Positions 43,752-52,736 of a stretch of 64,000 nt of DNA are shown piece by piece (the first letter of the stretch is position 1; each line of letters begins with the position of its first letter). The notes below the pieces were generated by a model, which saw only the letters and a program-made list of their open reading frames with translations, had not been told where the DNA came from and did no database searches. Origin of the DNA: Clostridia bacterium (GTDB lineage Bacteria; Bacillota; Clostridia; Christensenellales; CAG-138); contig JAFQCL010000021.1 in assembly GCA_017416425.1 (NCBI GenBank), positions 62,001 to 126,000 on the forward strand, in the 5' to 3' direction. The translations under genes and the position numbers were made by a program.

Positions 43752-44606
43752 ATGCTGGTACAATGGTATCCGGGACATATGGCAAAGGCACGCCGTATGC
43801 TTGAGGAAAATTTAAAGCTTGCTGATGTTATAGTGGAGATAGTGGACGCCCGTTGCCCTGTCTCTACTAAAAACCCCGATCTTGAAACGCTTTTTTCGCA
43901 AAAATCAAGGCTTATCGTGCTAAACAAGGCCGACCTTGCAAAGCCTTCCATGACAAGCCGCTGGATAGAGCACTTTAAAGGGCAGGGGATAAGCGCGATG
44001 GAATTTATAGCCACAAACTCCGGCATGAAAAAGACGGCAATTGCCGCTATTGAAAATGCCGCCAGAGAAAAGGTGGAGCGTATGCGTCAAAAGGGCGTGA
44101 TGAAAACTGTGCGCGCTCTTGTTGTCGGCATACCCAATGTGGGTAAATCGGCATTTATAAATTGTACTGCGGGAAGCGTAAGGGCAAAGACGGGCGATAA
44201 GCCGGGTGTAACTCGCGGAAAGCAGTGGGTCAGGATATCCCCTTATCTTGAATTGATGGATAGTCCGGGCATACTTTGGCCAAGGCTTGACAATCAGATA
44301 TACGCCAAAAGGCTTGCCTATATCGGCTCTGTGAACGATGACATACTGGACTATGAACGGCTTGCTTTTGAGCTGCTTTTAGAGCTTAAGGAAAGGTGTC
44401 CCGATGAGCTTAAGCTCAGGTATAAGCAGATAGGCGCTTCGGATGATCCGATAATCGATGTATGTAAGAGCAGGGGGCTTATGCTCTTTGGCGGTGAACC
44501 GGATGTTGAGCGCGCGGCAAGGATGGTGCTTGATGAGTTCAGGGGCGGCAGGATAGCGCGTATCACTTTGGATACTCCAAATGAGGTCTTTTTAGATGGC
44601 GAGTAA
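43752..44606 (+). CDS. rbgA: Ribosome biogenesis GTPase RbgA (YlqF)
   Basis: 284 residues from ATG 43752 (GGAGG upstream). Circularly permuted GTPase: WYPGHMAKARRML at the start, G4 NKADLAKP before G1 VGIPNVGKSAFIN, then the switch and G3 MDSPGILWP. It is needed for late 50S assembly. An alternative earlier start lacks homology and a ribosome binding site. It overlaps rnhB by 11 bp. Confidence 0.95.
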   Translation: MLVQWYPGHMAKARRMLEENLKLADVIVEIVDARCPVSTKNPDLETLFSQKSRLIVLNKADLAKPSMTSRWIEHFKGQGISAMEFIATNSGMKKTAIAAIENAAREKVERMRQKGVMKTVRALVVGIPNVGKSAFINCTAGSVRAKTGDKPGVTRGKQWVRISPYLELMDSPGILWPRLDNQIYAKRLAYIGSVNDDILDYERLAFELLLELKERCPDELKLRYKQIGASDDPIIDVCKSRGLMLFGGEPDVERAARMVLDEFRGGRIARITLDTPNEVFLDGE

Positions 44607-45234
44607 GATCAGCTTATATGAAAAGGTGCTTGAGCTTTCATCCATAGACAGGAGCTATTGGGAAAAAGGGCTTATTACCTGTGGACTTGACGAAGTGGGC
44701 AGAGGACCTCTTGCGGGTCCCGTTGTTTCTGCATGCGTGATAATGTCACCTGAGCATAGCTTGATATTAGGCATGAACGACTCCAAAAAACTAACCGAGA
44801 GCCGCCGCATAGCTTTAAATAAAGCGATAATGGAAAACGCGCTCGGCATTGGGATATCCTATAAAAGCGAAGCTGTGATCGATGAATTAAACATTTTAAA
44901 CGCGACAAGGGCGGCATTTGTTGAGGCTTATTATAAGGCCGAAAAGATCATCCGGCCGGATATCGCGCTTCTTGATTATATCACGGGAGTAGAGCTTCCC
45001 GTTGAAATGCATAGCTATGTAGGCGGGGACTCGCTTTGCTACTCCATAGCGGCGGCATCGATAGTAGCTAAGGTTGAAAGGGATGCTTTTATGACGTGCA
45101 TGGATGAGCTTTATCCGGAATATGGCTTTAAGCGAAACAAAGGCTATGGAACAAAAGAACATATAGAAGCGCTAAAACGCTATGGGCCATGCCCCATCCA
45201 TAGAAGGAGCTTTATAAAGGGCATTATTGGATGA
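44596..45234 (+). CDS. rnhB: Ribonuclease HII
   Basis: 212 residues. Catalytic Asp-Glu in GLDEVGRGPLAGPVV (~30-44), third acid in IALLDYITG (~124), and SIVAKVERD with the fourth. C-terminal KGYGTKEHIEALKRYG. It cleaves RNA in RNA-DNA hybrids and single ribonucleotides. The canonical GG-D-motif at residue ~145 reads YVGGDSLCYSIAAAS. Coupled to rbgA by overlap. Confidence 0.95.
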   Translation: MASKISLYEKVLELSSIDRSYWEKGLITCGLDEVGRGPLAGPVVSACVIMSPEHSLILGMNDSKKLTESRRIALNKAIMENALGIGISYKSEAVIDELNILNATRAAFVEAYYKAEKIIRPDIALLDYITGVELPVEMHSYVGGDSLCYSIAAASIVAKVERDAFMTCMDELYPEYGFKRNKGYGTKEHIEALKRYGPCPIHRRSFIKGIIG

Positions 45235-45374
45235 TAACTAAAAAATGAGCGCTTTTTTACAGTTTATTCATATTATGAAGCCATACACTTGTGTTATAAT
45301 ATGATGTAAAAGTGGATATTACGAGATGCTTTTAGCTGAATACAATTATAATTTTAGAAAGGTTTCATAAAGTC

Positions 45375-46172
45375 ATGATAAAACGTATTGCTATCGGCCT
45401 TTTGGCTTTGATATTTGGGGTATGCTTTTTTGCATGCACTCCCGTCGGGGGAGAGCCCGGCAGCTCACCCACCGATATGCAGATAGAGCAGCTTTTGACC
45501 AATGCCCCTACAGATGATATAGAGCTTGTACCGCTCACCGGTACGCCAAGCGCTTCGATAACGCCTGATATTATCATGGGAACCCCCTCGCTTGAGGTGA
45601 TGGATGGCGTAGCTTATCTGTTCAACAACGACAGCACGCTTTATGCGGGGATCGAATTTATGAATACAGGAGATTGCTCAATAGTTATAACAAACGCAAA
45701 GCTCACATTTACCTGTGGGACAAGTGAGACATTGGTGGAATTCGTGCCCATGCTTGCCGAAAGCGATGTTATCATGTCCGGATACACTTCTTATATAACC
45801 TATTGGGGCGAAGCGCCAGAGAATTTTACAGGCGATGTAGCTGTAAAGGCTGAACTGGAATTTGAAACGACGGAGCTTATAAGAAAAGACCTCTCACCGA
45901 GTGATCTTAAGGTATATGATAACTATCCGGGATTTGCTACGTTGTCCGGTGTGCTGATCAACTATGGTGATGAGAGCTGCATTCTTAATATGATCTATGT
46001 AGCGTTCTATGATGAGTCGGACGATCTTTTAGGCGTCTGGCATTTCACCGAGAATGCTGCTTTAAATGTGGGAGATATGAAAAGCTTTGTATCGGATATG
46101 AAGGAGTTGCCCATAAGCAACCTATCTTCAAGAACTTCTTCGATACGTTCGGTAGGTTTTGGAATAGGCTGA
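45375..46172 (+). CDS. Lipoprotein with FxLYD-like domain
   Basis: 265 residues. Lipoprotein signal with lipobox FFAC (~18-21), a Pro/Thr/Ser linker (~24-65) and a beta-rich body. The C-terminal part (YPGFATLSGVLINYGDESC then IVAF-like YVAFYDESDDLLGVWHF) resembles FxLYD domains, which occur in Firmicute lipoproteins of unknown role. The promoter has TGTTATAAT at 45292-45300. It stands alone between rnhB and yqeC. The last word on function cannot be given. Confidence 0.75.
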   Translation: MIKRIAIGLLALIFGVCFFACTPVGGEPGSSPTDMQIEQLLTNAPTDDIELVPLTGTPSASITPDIIMGTPSLEVMDGVAYLFNNDSTLYAGIEFMNTGDCSIVITNAKLTFTCGTSETLVEFVPMLAESDVIMSGYTSYITYWGEAPENFTGDVAVKAELEFETTELIRKDLSPSDLKVYDNYPGFATLSGVLINYGDESCILNMIYVAFYDESDDLLGVWHFTENAALNVGDMKSFVSDMKELPISNLSSRTSSIRSVGFGIG

Positions 46173-46281
46173 TAGAGCAGATTTTATCTCTTGCTGCTTG
46201 CTGCTTTTAAGCTTTTGTACGGCAGCCGTCTTAAATTTTGGTGTTTGCCGCTTCTTTTAGACTGAGTTTTGGGTTATCTTT

Positions 46282-46986
46282 ATGCTTTTATCAGACGCGC
46301 TTTTAATTAAAAAAGGGGTTACTGCGATAATAGGCGGCGGAGGCAAGACAACTCTTATAGCAAGGCTCTCAGATGAGCTTAAGCATCGTGGTCTAGTTCT
46401 TGTATGTACAACAACGCATTTTTTGCCTCCTGATATGTACGGATTGGTCAACCCCTCAAAAGAAGAGCTGAAAATGGCTTTTAATATGGGACATAATCCG
46501 GTCGCCATGTATTCGATTTGCCAAAATGGAAAATGTGGTCCTGTGGATGAGCTTTTGCCTGTACTTTCCTGCCTTGCCGATTATGTGCTTGTGGAGGCCG
46601 ACGGCTCGCGCGGGCTTCCCTTAAAAACACCTGCTGCGCATGAGCCCCAAGTTCCATTATGCACGTCGCATGTCATCTGCGTATGCGGAATAGATGGCCT
46701 GAATAAGCCCATATCCGAGGTATGCCATCGTGCCGAGCTCTATGCTGAGCTTGTCGGTAAAACGCCTTTTGACCCTGTTTCCGCTAATGATATGGCATTT
46801 GTGCTGACAAGCAGGCAGGGCATGCGAAAAACGGTTTATGGAAACTATACCATACTCATAAATAAGGCGGATTCTGACGAGCTTACCTTAGCTGCGAGAG
46901 CGGTAGCAGAGCTTTGCGCCAATGAACACGTTGTTATAGCATCGCTTTTTGGTGATGAACCGGTACGATATGTAAGGATACCGTGA
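46282..46986 (+). CDS. yqeC: Selenium-dependent molybdenum hydroxylase accessory protein YqeC
   Basis: 234 residues. P-loop near the N-terminus (VTAIIGGGGKTTLIARLSDEL, Walker A GGGGKTT), CTTTHFLPP, VLVEADGSRGLPLKTPAAHE, and the C-terminal NKADSDE nucleotide contact. YqeC is found beside yqeB in organisms with selenium-containing molybdenum hydroxylases and is thought to act in inserting or making their selenium cofactor. No Shine-Dalgarno is evident before the ATG. yqeB follows after 40 bp. The 109-bp gap upstream shows no other gene. Confidence 0.85.
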   Translation: MLLSDALLIKKGVTAIIGGGGKTTLIARLSDELKHRGLVLVCTTTHFLPPDMYGLVNPSKEELKMAFNMGHNPVAMYSICQNGKCGPVDELLPVLSCLADYVLVEADGSRGLPLKTPAAHEPQVPLCTSHVICVCGIDGLNKPISEVCHRAELYAELVGKTPFDPVSANDMAFVLTSRQGMRKTVYGNYTILINKADSDELTLAARAVAELCANEHVVIASLFGDEPVRYVRIP

Positions 46987-47026
46987 AATGGACTTATATG
47001 TAAAACTTAGATAGTGGTGATCTATT

Positions 47027-47884
47027 ATGCTTGTTCTGATAAGAGGCGCGGGCGATATAGCCAGCGGCGTTGCGCTTAGACTTTATAACGCAGGCTTTTT
47101 TGTAATAATGACTGAGCAGAAAAAACCGACTGCCATACGCAGAACCGTAAGCTTTTGCGAGGCTGTTACCAACGGCAGCGCTGAGGTGGAAGGTGTTACA
47201 TCGATACTTGCGGATTCTCCTATGGCTGCCCTTGAAGCGTTAAAAGACGGTGTTATTCCCATACTGGTGGATGAGCATAACACTTCCATCGACATAATTT
47301 GCCCCGATGTACTTGTTGACGCCATACTTGCGAAAAAAAACCTTGGTACTCGTAAGGAAGACGCGCCCATAGTCATAGCGCTTGGACCGGGATTTGCCGC
47401 CGGAAAGGATTGCCATGCTGTCATCGAGACTATGAGGGGACATAACCTTGGAAGGGTATTCTATGATGGTGAAGCAATGCAGGATACTAAAACGCCTGGA
47501 AACATAGGAGGATACACTACCGAGCGTGTTATAAAGGCAACGGCTGCCGGGTATTTTTCAGGCATAGTTCCGATAGGCTCCATAGTACGAGCGGGTGAGA
47601 TGATAGGACGCATAGGTGATACGCCGGTATTTGCAAAGATAGACGGCATGCTCCGCGGTATACTCAGCGATGGTGTGGCCGTTCATGGGGGGATGAAATG
47701 TGGAGATGTAGACCCAAGATGCGAATTTTGGCACTGTTTTACGGTATCGGATAAAGCAAGAAGCATTGGTGGAGGCGTACTTGAGGCAATAATGCGGCTT
47801 TCAAAAAAAGAACACATAGCCGCCGGGAATAGCAGGTGTACATGTGCTTTGTGCTTGGAAAGCAAAAGCGATAACGCCACTTGA
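47027..47884 (+). CDS. yqeB: Selenium-dependent molybdenum hydroxylase system protein YqeB
   Basis: 285 residues of the EF2563/YqeB family. N-terminal Rossmann-like VLIRGAGDIASGVALRL, then TEQKKPTAIRRTVSFCEAV, ALGPGFAAGKDCHAVIETM, and GNIGGYTTERVIKA. The second half repeats a GEMIGRIG ... DGMLRGILSDG segment. It marks the selenium-as-cofactor trait. SelD would supply its selenophosphate. No molybdenum hydroxylase gene lies in the window. GGTGAT precedes the ATG. Confidence 0.88.
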   Translation: MLVLIRGAGDIASGVALRLYNAGFFVIMTEQKKPTAIRRTVSFCEAVTNGSAEVEGVTSILADSPMAALEALKDGVIPILVDEHNTSIDIICPDVLVDAILAKKNLGTRKEDAPIVIALGPGFAAGKDCHAVIETMRGHNLGRVFYDGEAMQDTKTPGNIGGYTTERVIKATAAGYFSGIVPIGSIVRAGEMIGRIGDTPVFAKIDGMLRGILSDGVAVHGGMKCGDVDPRCEFWHCFTVSDKARSIGGGVLEAIMRLSKKEHIAAGNSRCTCALCLESKSDNAT

Positions 47885-47934
47885 TCCCTGCGTATCAATG
47901 GTATAATTTAAAAAAATTGGTACTGATTATGTAT

Positions 47935-47962
47935 GCAACCTTTCCTTTGGGTCAAACGTATA
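47935..47962 (+). promoter_or_regulatory. ECF-type promoter of the sigma factor operon
   Basis: GCAACC, 16 bp, CGTATA, the AAC/CGT pattern of ECF-sigma promoters, 20 bp before the sigma start. A TGGTATAAT extended -10 lies just upstream at 47899-47907, so basal and self-activated transcription are both possible. Confidence 0.65.
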
Positions 47963-47982
47963 ATTAGTACCGGGAGATTAAG

Positions 47983-48504
47983 ATGTGGAATTTTGATTCT
48001 ATCTATGAGCAATATTCGCGCCTGGTGTATTTTGCCGCATACTCTGTTGTTAAAAATAATGACGAAGCATTCGACATATCACAGGAGGTTTTTGTTCGTG
48101 CGTACAATAACGAGTCAAAGCTATGTCGTATGAGCGAGGTTCAATTAAAAGGCTGGCTGTATAAGGTTGCGACGAATGCTGCTCTTGATATTGTGCGTAA
48201 ACGTAAACGCGAGGTGTTATATGATACTCCGCCCTTTGATATGGCGGATGGGGCTCTCGGTCCCGAGCAGGAGTACATATCCTTGGAGTCGGATACCGAG
48301 CTTATGAAGGCGGTGAACAGTCTTGCCGATATATACAGGCAGCCGGTGATATTACACTTCTTCTCGGGTCTTGGCTATCAGGAAATAGCGGATATTCTGG
48401 GCGTAACGGTCGGAACCATAAAATCAAGAATGTCCAGAGCAAAGGCGCAGCTTAAAAAAGAGCTTTATGAAGATAGTGATGATCATAGCGCGGGTGAGGA
48501 ATGA
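47983..48504 (+). CDS. ECF RNA polymerase sigma factor
   Basis: 173 residues. Region 2: IYEQYSRLVYFAAYSVVKN and the -10 contact helix DEAFDISQEVFVRAYNN, WLYKVATNAALDIVRKRKR. Region 4: LADIYRQPVILHFFSGLGYQ then EIADILGVTVGTIKSRMSRA. The next gene, overlapping by 4 bp, encodes a one-helix membrane protein that is probably its anti-sigma factor. GGGAGAT precedes the ATG. The likely regulon includes the DUF4097 lipoprotein gene downstream. Confidence 0.93.
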   Translation: MWNFDSIYEQYSRLVYFAAYSVVKNNDEAFDISQEVFVRAYNNESKLCRMSEVQLKGWLYKVATNAALDIVRKRKREVLYDTPPFDMADGALGPEQEYISLESDTELMKAVNSLADIYRQPVILHFFSGLGYQEIADILGVTVGTIKSRMSRAKAQLKKELYEDSDDHSAGEE

Positions 48505-49349
48505 TTATGGATATTAAGGATGAGAACAGGGTACTAAATGAGATTGGTGAGCAAGCTACAAAAGCGGACACTGAGAAGCATCACGATCTTGAGTATGCCG
48601 AAATTGAAATCAGGCTGGAAAGTGCGGCAAAGAGAGCAAACGCGGATTTTCCAAGGGATAGGCTGTATAATTCAGTAAAGCTTGAGATAGTGAGAAGGAA
48701 TAAGAGACGGCGTGATCTGTATAGAGGTCTAAGCATTGCGGCATGTATAATGATATGCTTAAGTGTAGGACTCTTTGCGCTGATAAATGACGGCTCTTTT
48801 TCGCCTATAGGGACGCTTGATCCTACGGCATCTCCTGCGAAAGATTTGCCTACACCAACGAATATGACTGAGCCGATGGTGACCGCCGGCGTCACCTCTA
48901 CGCCGCTGGTGGATGATCCCGATGTCTCAGCTAAAGACCCGGGTAACATGGTATCGCTCAGCTCCGCTACGGCGGTGAGCCTGGAGGGCTTTAATTCAGT
49001 TTCATCCATGAGTTATAGCTTAGGCAGCATAACCCCGCCTACCGAGAAAAAAATGGTACCCGAACGTGTGCTTGAAAAGGGTTGGAGAGTCGTTGCCGAA
49101 AAGAATGCAGACGCATCATTTATCGTAGCATACAACGATAAGAATGAGAAATGCTATGAAGCGGCATTATTAAAGAGCCGGGGCATACTTGATATGGACA
49201 TTGGAGAATGCCTTATCGATACCAGTGATGGGGCTAAGATAGCTATATGGCGCATACAGGAGGATGTATGCATGTATGTTAGATGCATGGGTATCTCTAA
49301 TGATGACCTGCTTTGTGCGCTAAAGTCATTTGTCGGCGAAAGCGTTTGA
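48501..49349 (+). CDS. Probable anti-sigma factor, single-pass membrane protein
   Basis: 282 residues. A cytoplasmic part (~1-75) with helical pattern EIEIRLESAAKRANADFPRD, one membrane helix (~82-100, LSIAACIMICLSVGLFALI), a Pro/Thr/Ser-rich linker (~105-150) and an extracellular beta domain that lacks known signatures. The start overlaps the sigma gene stop (ATGA). No zinc HxxxCxxC motif is seen, so it is not a ZAS-type anti-sigma. The assignment rests on context and topology. Confidence 0.7.
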   Translation: MIMDIKDENRVLNEIGEQATKADTEKHHDLEYAEIEIRLESAAKRANADFPRDRLYNSVKLEIVRRNKRRRDLYRGLSIAACIMICLSVGLFALINDGSFSPIGTLDPTASPAKDLPTPTNMTEPMVTAGVTSTPLVDDPDVSAKDPGNMVSLSSATAVSLEGFNSVSSMSYSLGSITPPTEKKMVPERVLEKGWRVVAEKNADASFIVAYNDKNEKCYEAALLKSRGILDMDIGECLIDTSDGAKIAIWRIQEDVCMYVRCMGISNDDLLCALKSFVGESV

Positions 49350-49401
49350 CAGAGCGAAGTGGTTTTAGAATTCGGTCTGAAAGAAAGGATATTGATCAGC
49401 T

Positions 49402-50385
49402 ATGAAAAAGACATATGCAATTGCCGCCGCTTTAATATGCGCGGCATTTATATTTGTTCTAAGCTCAGGATGCGGTATTAAGCTTATTACGCAAAAAACG
49501 GAGATAAGCGGCGAGTACATGATCGAAGGTACGGTTGAGCGCTTAAAGCTGGATCATGGGTTTGGAGAGGCTGTTATCAAATACGGAGATACTCCATCTG
49601 TGGTATGGGATTATAACGTATATGGTGTGAGTAGAGACATGAGCGTGGAGCTTACGGATGGTACGCTTAGCATAACGACCCCAATAGGTATAAACGGATT
49701 TGCCGAATCCAAAGGACATGTGACCATATGTTTGCCGAACGGTAATGTAGAGGATATGGATATCGATACGTTTTCGGGGGATATCGAATTTGTTGGAGAG
49801 TATACCTTAGATGTGTTTGATGTTACAGTGACCTCCGGGCAGCTGACGTTTGAGCGCCTGAATGCCGATGAATTTCGCGTTGACCTGATAAGCGGAGAGG
49901 TGACACTTGATCGCCTTGAATGCGAAAACGCAAAGATGAGTATCGTTTCAGGCGAGATCGCCGTTCGATCGGGAGCTATGAGCTCATTTAATGCTGAGAT
50001 CATAAGCGGCGATATGTCTTTAAAGCTTGATGAAGATTCTATCGTAGATGAAGCGGATATTTTACTGGTTTCAGGTGAATGCAGCATAGAATCCATGCTT
50101 AAGCAGGTTGATGTTGAGGTGACCAGCGGTGATCTGGTGATAGAAAGCGGTATTATGCCAAATAGTGCGGATCTTAGTACCACAAGCGGCATGATAACGC
50201 TTAAGATACCGGAAGCGGAGGATGGTTTTACATTGAACTATTCAAAGGGATCGGGGAGTGTACGCTCTGATTTTGAATTGCATGGCTCAATGAGCAAAGA
50301 TAGCGGAAGCGTGAGTTTTGGCATGGGGAAGAATGAATATAATGCCGATACAGTAAGCGGCACGATACGAATAATAAAAATATAA
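49402..50385 (+). CDS. DUF4097 lipoprotein (ECF operon)
   Basis: 327 residues. Lipoprotein signal with lipobox SSGC (~20-24). Then a beta-solenoid of repeated S-G-E/D units: TFSGDIEFV, VTSGQLTFE, LISGEVTLD, IVSGEIAVR, IISGDMSLK, LVSGECSIE, VTSGDLVIE, TTSGMITLK and TVSGTIRII. It sits third in the sigma/anti-sigma operon and likely acts at the outer face of the membrane. Compare the PadR-linked DUF4097 protein, which has a T-G-D repeat and no lipobox. Confidence 0.88.
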   Translation: MKKTYAIAAALICAAFIFVLSSGCGIKLITQKTEISGEYMIEGTVERLKLDHGFGEAVIKYGDTPSVVWDYNVYGVSRDMSVELTDGTLSITTPIGINGFAESKGHVTICLPNGNVEDMDIDTFSGDIEFVGEYTLDVFDVTVTSGQLTFERLNADEFRVDLISGEVTLDRLECENAKMSIVSGEIAVRSGAMSSFNAEIISGDMSLKLDEDSIVDEADILLVSGECSIESMLKQVDVEVTSGDLVIESGIMPNSADLSTTSGMITLKIPEAEDGFTLNYSKGSGSVRSDFELHGSMSKDSGSVSFGMGKNEYNADTVSGTIRIIKI

Positions 50386-50398
50386 AAGGTTTTAGCGC

Positions 50399-50425
50399 GG
50401 CGGAGGGTATGCTCCGCCTTTTTTT
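50399..50425 (+). terminator. Intrinsic terminator after the ECF operon
   Basis: GGCGGAG-GGTATG-CTCCGCC followed by TTTTTTT. Confidence 0.93.
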
Positions 50426-50497
50426 GAGCTTTTTTGTGTGTTTTCATAAAAAACATTGTGATATAATAAAGTATTAATCTTAATATGAGGAGGGAAT

Positions 50498-51073
50498 ATG
50501 GAGAAAAAAAAGACAAGCCTTTTGTCTTTGTTCATATCGTTTGCAAAAATCGGTGCTTTTACATTTGGTGGAGGCTATGCGATGCTTCCTATGCTTGAGC
50601 GCGAATGCGTGAACAATCATGGATGGACTACAAGAGAGGAGCTGCTTGACTATTTTGCCATAGGCCAATGTACTCCCGGCGTTATCGCGGTAAACACAGC
50701 TACTTTTATCGGCTCAAAAATAGCCGGCATTTTGGGCGGTGCAGCAGCTACATTAGGTGTTATCACACCTTCCATAATAATAATACTTATAATAGCCATG
50801 TTGCTTAACAACTTTGCAGATAATCCTCATGTTATAAATGCTTTTTCGGGCATAAGGGTCGCTGTGGCGGTATTGATTATAAACGCGATAATCCGCATTA
50901 TAAAGCAAAATGTCAAGGATTGGACAGGAATCATCATTGCGGCGCTTTCGTTTATCCTTGTTGCAGCTTTAGGTATTTCGCCTGTATTTGCAGTAATTGG
51001 GGCAGGTCTTTATGGGCTTGTGTTTGGGATCGTTAGTAATAGGAATAATAAGGGTAAGGAGGATGTAAAATGA
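50498..51073 (+). CDS. Chromate transporter family protein, first half
   Basis: 191 residues, about six helices. CHR-domain signature FISFAKIGAFTFGGGYAMLP, then GQCTPGVIAVNTATFIGSKI and GIRVAVAVLII. In Firmicutes the CHR transporter is commonly split into two short proteins encoded together. Known members export chromate, but the physiological anion is unknown for most, and no chromate regulator is nearby. GAGGAGG lies before the ATG. It overlaps the second half by 4 bp. Confidence 0.88.
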   Translation: MEKKKTSLLSLFISFAKIGAFTFGGGYAMLPMLERECVNNHGWTTREELLDYFAIGQCTPGVIAVNTATFIGSKIAGILGGAAATLGVITPSIIIILIIAMLLNNFADNPHVINAFSGIRVAVAVLIINAIIRIIKQNVKDWTGIIIAALSFILVAALGISPVFAVIGAGLYGLVFGIVSNRNNKGKEDVK

Positions 51074-51657
51074 TCCTCCTGATATTATTCTATGAATTTT
51101 TTAAGACGGGTCTTTTCTCCGTTGGAGGCGGTCTTTCGGCTATACCGTTTTTTAGCGAAATGGCTGATAAATATGATTGGCTTACGCATGAGATGCTTGC
51201 CGATATAATCGCGATTGCGGAATCTACGCCGGGTCCTATCTGTGTGAATATGGCTACATACGCGGGATATGTGGCAGCGGGGATACCGGGCGCACTTGTG
51301 GCGACATTATCTGTTGTTATGCCATCGTTTTTGATAATCATAATCATATCAAAGGTGCTTGAAAAGTATAGAAAGAGCATGCTTGTTGACAGCACATTTA
51401 AGGGCATAAGACCAGCTTCCGCAGGGCTCATCGCTGCTGCCGGATGGTCGGTTGTGAGAGTAGCTATATTTGCAGCAAACGATAACTTTGCTCTTTTTGG
51501 CGGAGAATATGGTGTAGATTGGAACTTTGATTGGCGTATGCTTGTACTGTTTGCAGGTCTTTTGGCGGTTACAAATATAAAGCCTTTTAAAAAGCTTCAC
51601 CCGATTGTATTTATAGCGTTTGCCGCTTTGTTTGGGATCGCAATAGGTTTAATTTAA
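51070..51657 (+). CDS. Chromate transporter family protein, second half
   Basis: 195 residues. The second CHR domain: FFKTGLFSVGGGLSAIPFF, AIAESTPGPICVNMATYAGY and GIRPASAGLIAAAG. It pairs with the preceding protein to make a full two-domain transporter with opposite topology. AAGGAGGAT lies just before the overlapping ATG. Confidence 0.88.
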   Translation: MILLILFYEFFKTGLFSVGGGLSAIPFFSEMADKYDWLTHEMLADIIAIAESTPGPICVNMATYAGYVAAGIPGALVATLSVVMPSFLIIIIISKVLEKYRKSMLVDSTFKGIRPASAGLIAAAGWSVVRVAIFAANDNFALFGGEYGVDWNFDWRMLVLFAGLLAVTNIKPFKKLHPIVFIAFAALFGIAIGLI

Positions 51658-51688
51658 TTGTACTTTACTAATAAGAAGGAGGCGTTGG

Positions 51689-52567
51689 ATGTTTGAGCTG
51701 ATAGTGCGCGGTAAACAGATAATGCGCAAAAATTATATTACAACAGTCGGTATTTCGCTTATAAACATAGTTATGAGTGTGGCGTGGCAAAGCATAGCCA
51801 TAATTGGACTTGCATATCTTTTGGGCGGGATACTCAAGGTCGATTGGATGGCGCTCGCGCTTGGCATGGCAACGGATACCAGTATGAGCGCATACGATCT
51901 TTTTGTTGCCGGCAATGGGAGTGTTGCTATAAATCTTTTAGCGGGTCTCCTTCCTGTTTTCATTATATCGCCTATTACGGTCGGCGTATCCGGTACCTTC
52001 TTAACGCTGTTTAGAAAAAGCCCAAAGGGTGCAGAGGAGAAAATAGCGGACATTACAATAGGATGGGCGTTTTCGTGCCTCTCAGATTACAAAAGGCTTG
52101 TATTTGGGATGCTTATAAAGCAGCTTTTATTAACTCTGGCTTCGCTTCCATATTACCTTATGTATTTTGTGTACAATCTGCTCTGGTATTTTACGGAAAT
52201 GGAGGCGCTTTCATCGGGTCTTGGAAGCACGCTGGCAATACTTGCAAGACTTTTTATGTACGCCTCGCTTATTTTACAGCTTGTGCAGGCCGTAAGGCTT
52301 ATGTTCACAGAGTATATACTTTATGATGACAAAACCTCAAAAGGGTTTGACGCTGCAAAGCGCTCAATGGCCATAATGAAGGATAAGATCGCTTTTTCGA
52401 CCGGTATTTCGCTTATGCTAAGGTATGTACTCATGTCATATCTATCGATATTCACTTTCGGACTTTGGTATATTTTTAGCATTGGCCCATACATGGGAGT
52501 AGCTTTTTCGGGCTTTTACGACCTATGGCTTAAAAGAAAAGAGACACTTTCTGAGATTAAAGCTTGA
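51689..52567 (+). CDS. Polytopic membrane protein (DUF975-like)
   Basis: 292 residues, about six helices (~20-45, ~85-110, ~140-160, ~180-200, ~240-262, ~268-285). The end FLLMRYVLMSYLSIFTFGLW-type region and the pattern SMAIMKDKIAFSTGISL resemble DUF975 integral membrane proteins, of unknown role. AAGGAGG lies before the ATG. It follows the chromate transporter pair by 31 bp and ends just before intergenic element copy C. Confidence 0.6.
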   Translation: MFELIVRGKQIMRKNYITTVGISLINIVMSVAWQSIAIIGLAYLLGGILKVDWMALALGMATDTSMSAYDLFVAGNGSVAINLLAGLLPVFIISPITVGVSGTFLTLFRKSPKGAEEKIADITIGWAFSCLSDYKRLVFGMLIKQLLLTLASLPYYLMYFVYNLLWYFTEMEALSSGLGSTLAILARLFMYASLILQLVQAVRLMFTEYILYDDKTSKGFDAAKRSMAIMKDKIAFSTGISLMLRYVLMSYLSIFTFGLWYIFSIGPYMGVAFSGFYDLWLKRKETLSEIKA

Positions 52568-52569
52568 AA

Positions 52570-52690
52570 AAATTCCGAATCGCGTTTTTAAAATTGAGCA
52601 TTCTATTGATCGCAACTTTGCGTGAGTACAAGATAAGTCCCGACTCTACAACAAAGGAGGCTTTGGCTAAGCGTTAGTCATGCTCATGAA
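52570..52690 (+). repeat. Dispersed intergenic element, degenerate copy C
   Basis: It starts 3 bp after the stop codon. The stretch around CGCAACTTTGCG ... AAGTCCCGACTC ... AACAAAGG aligns with the centre of copies A and B (CGATTTTGCG ... GATCCCAACTTC ... AAGAAAGC), but the hairpin is weakened. The homology is weaker than between A and B. The remaining gap to 52736 shows no gene. Confidence 0.4.
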
Positions 52691-52736
52691 AAATGAAAAA
52701 TGGCATAATTAACAACATTCAGAACATAAATTGTAG

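Noticed and set aside
50498..51657. A frameshifted single chromate transporter gene
   Set aside because: Both halves have their own ribosome binding sites and full CHR domains, and two-gene chromate transporters are normal in Firmicutes.
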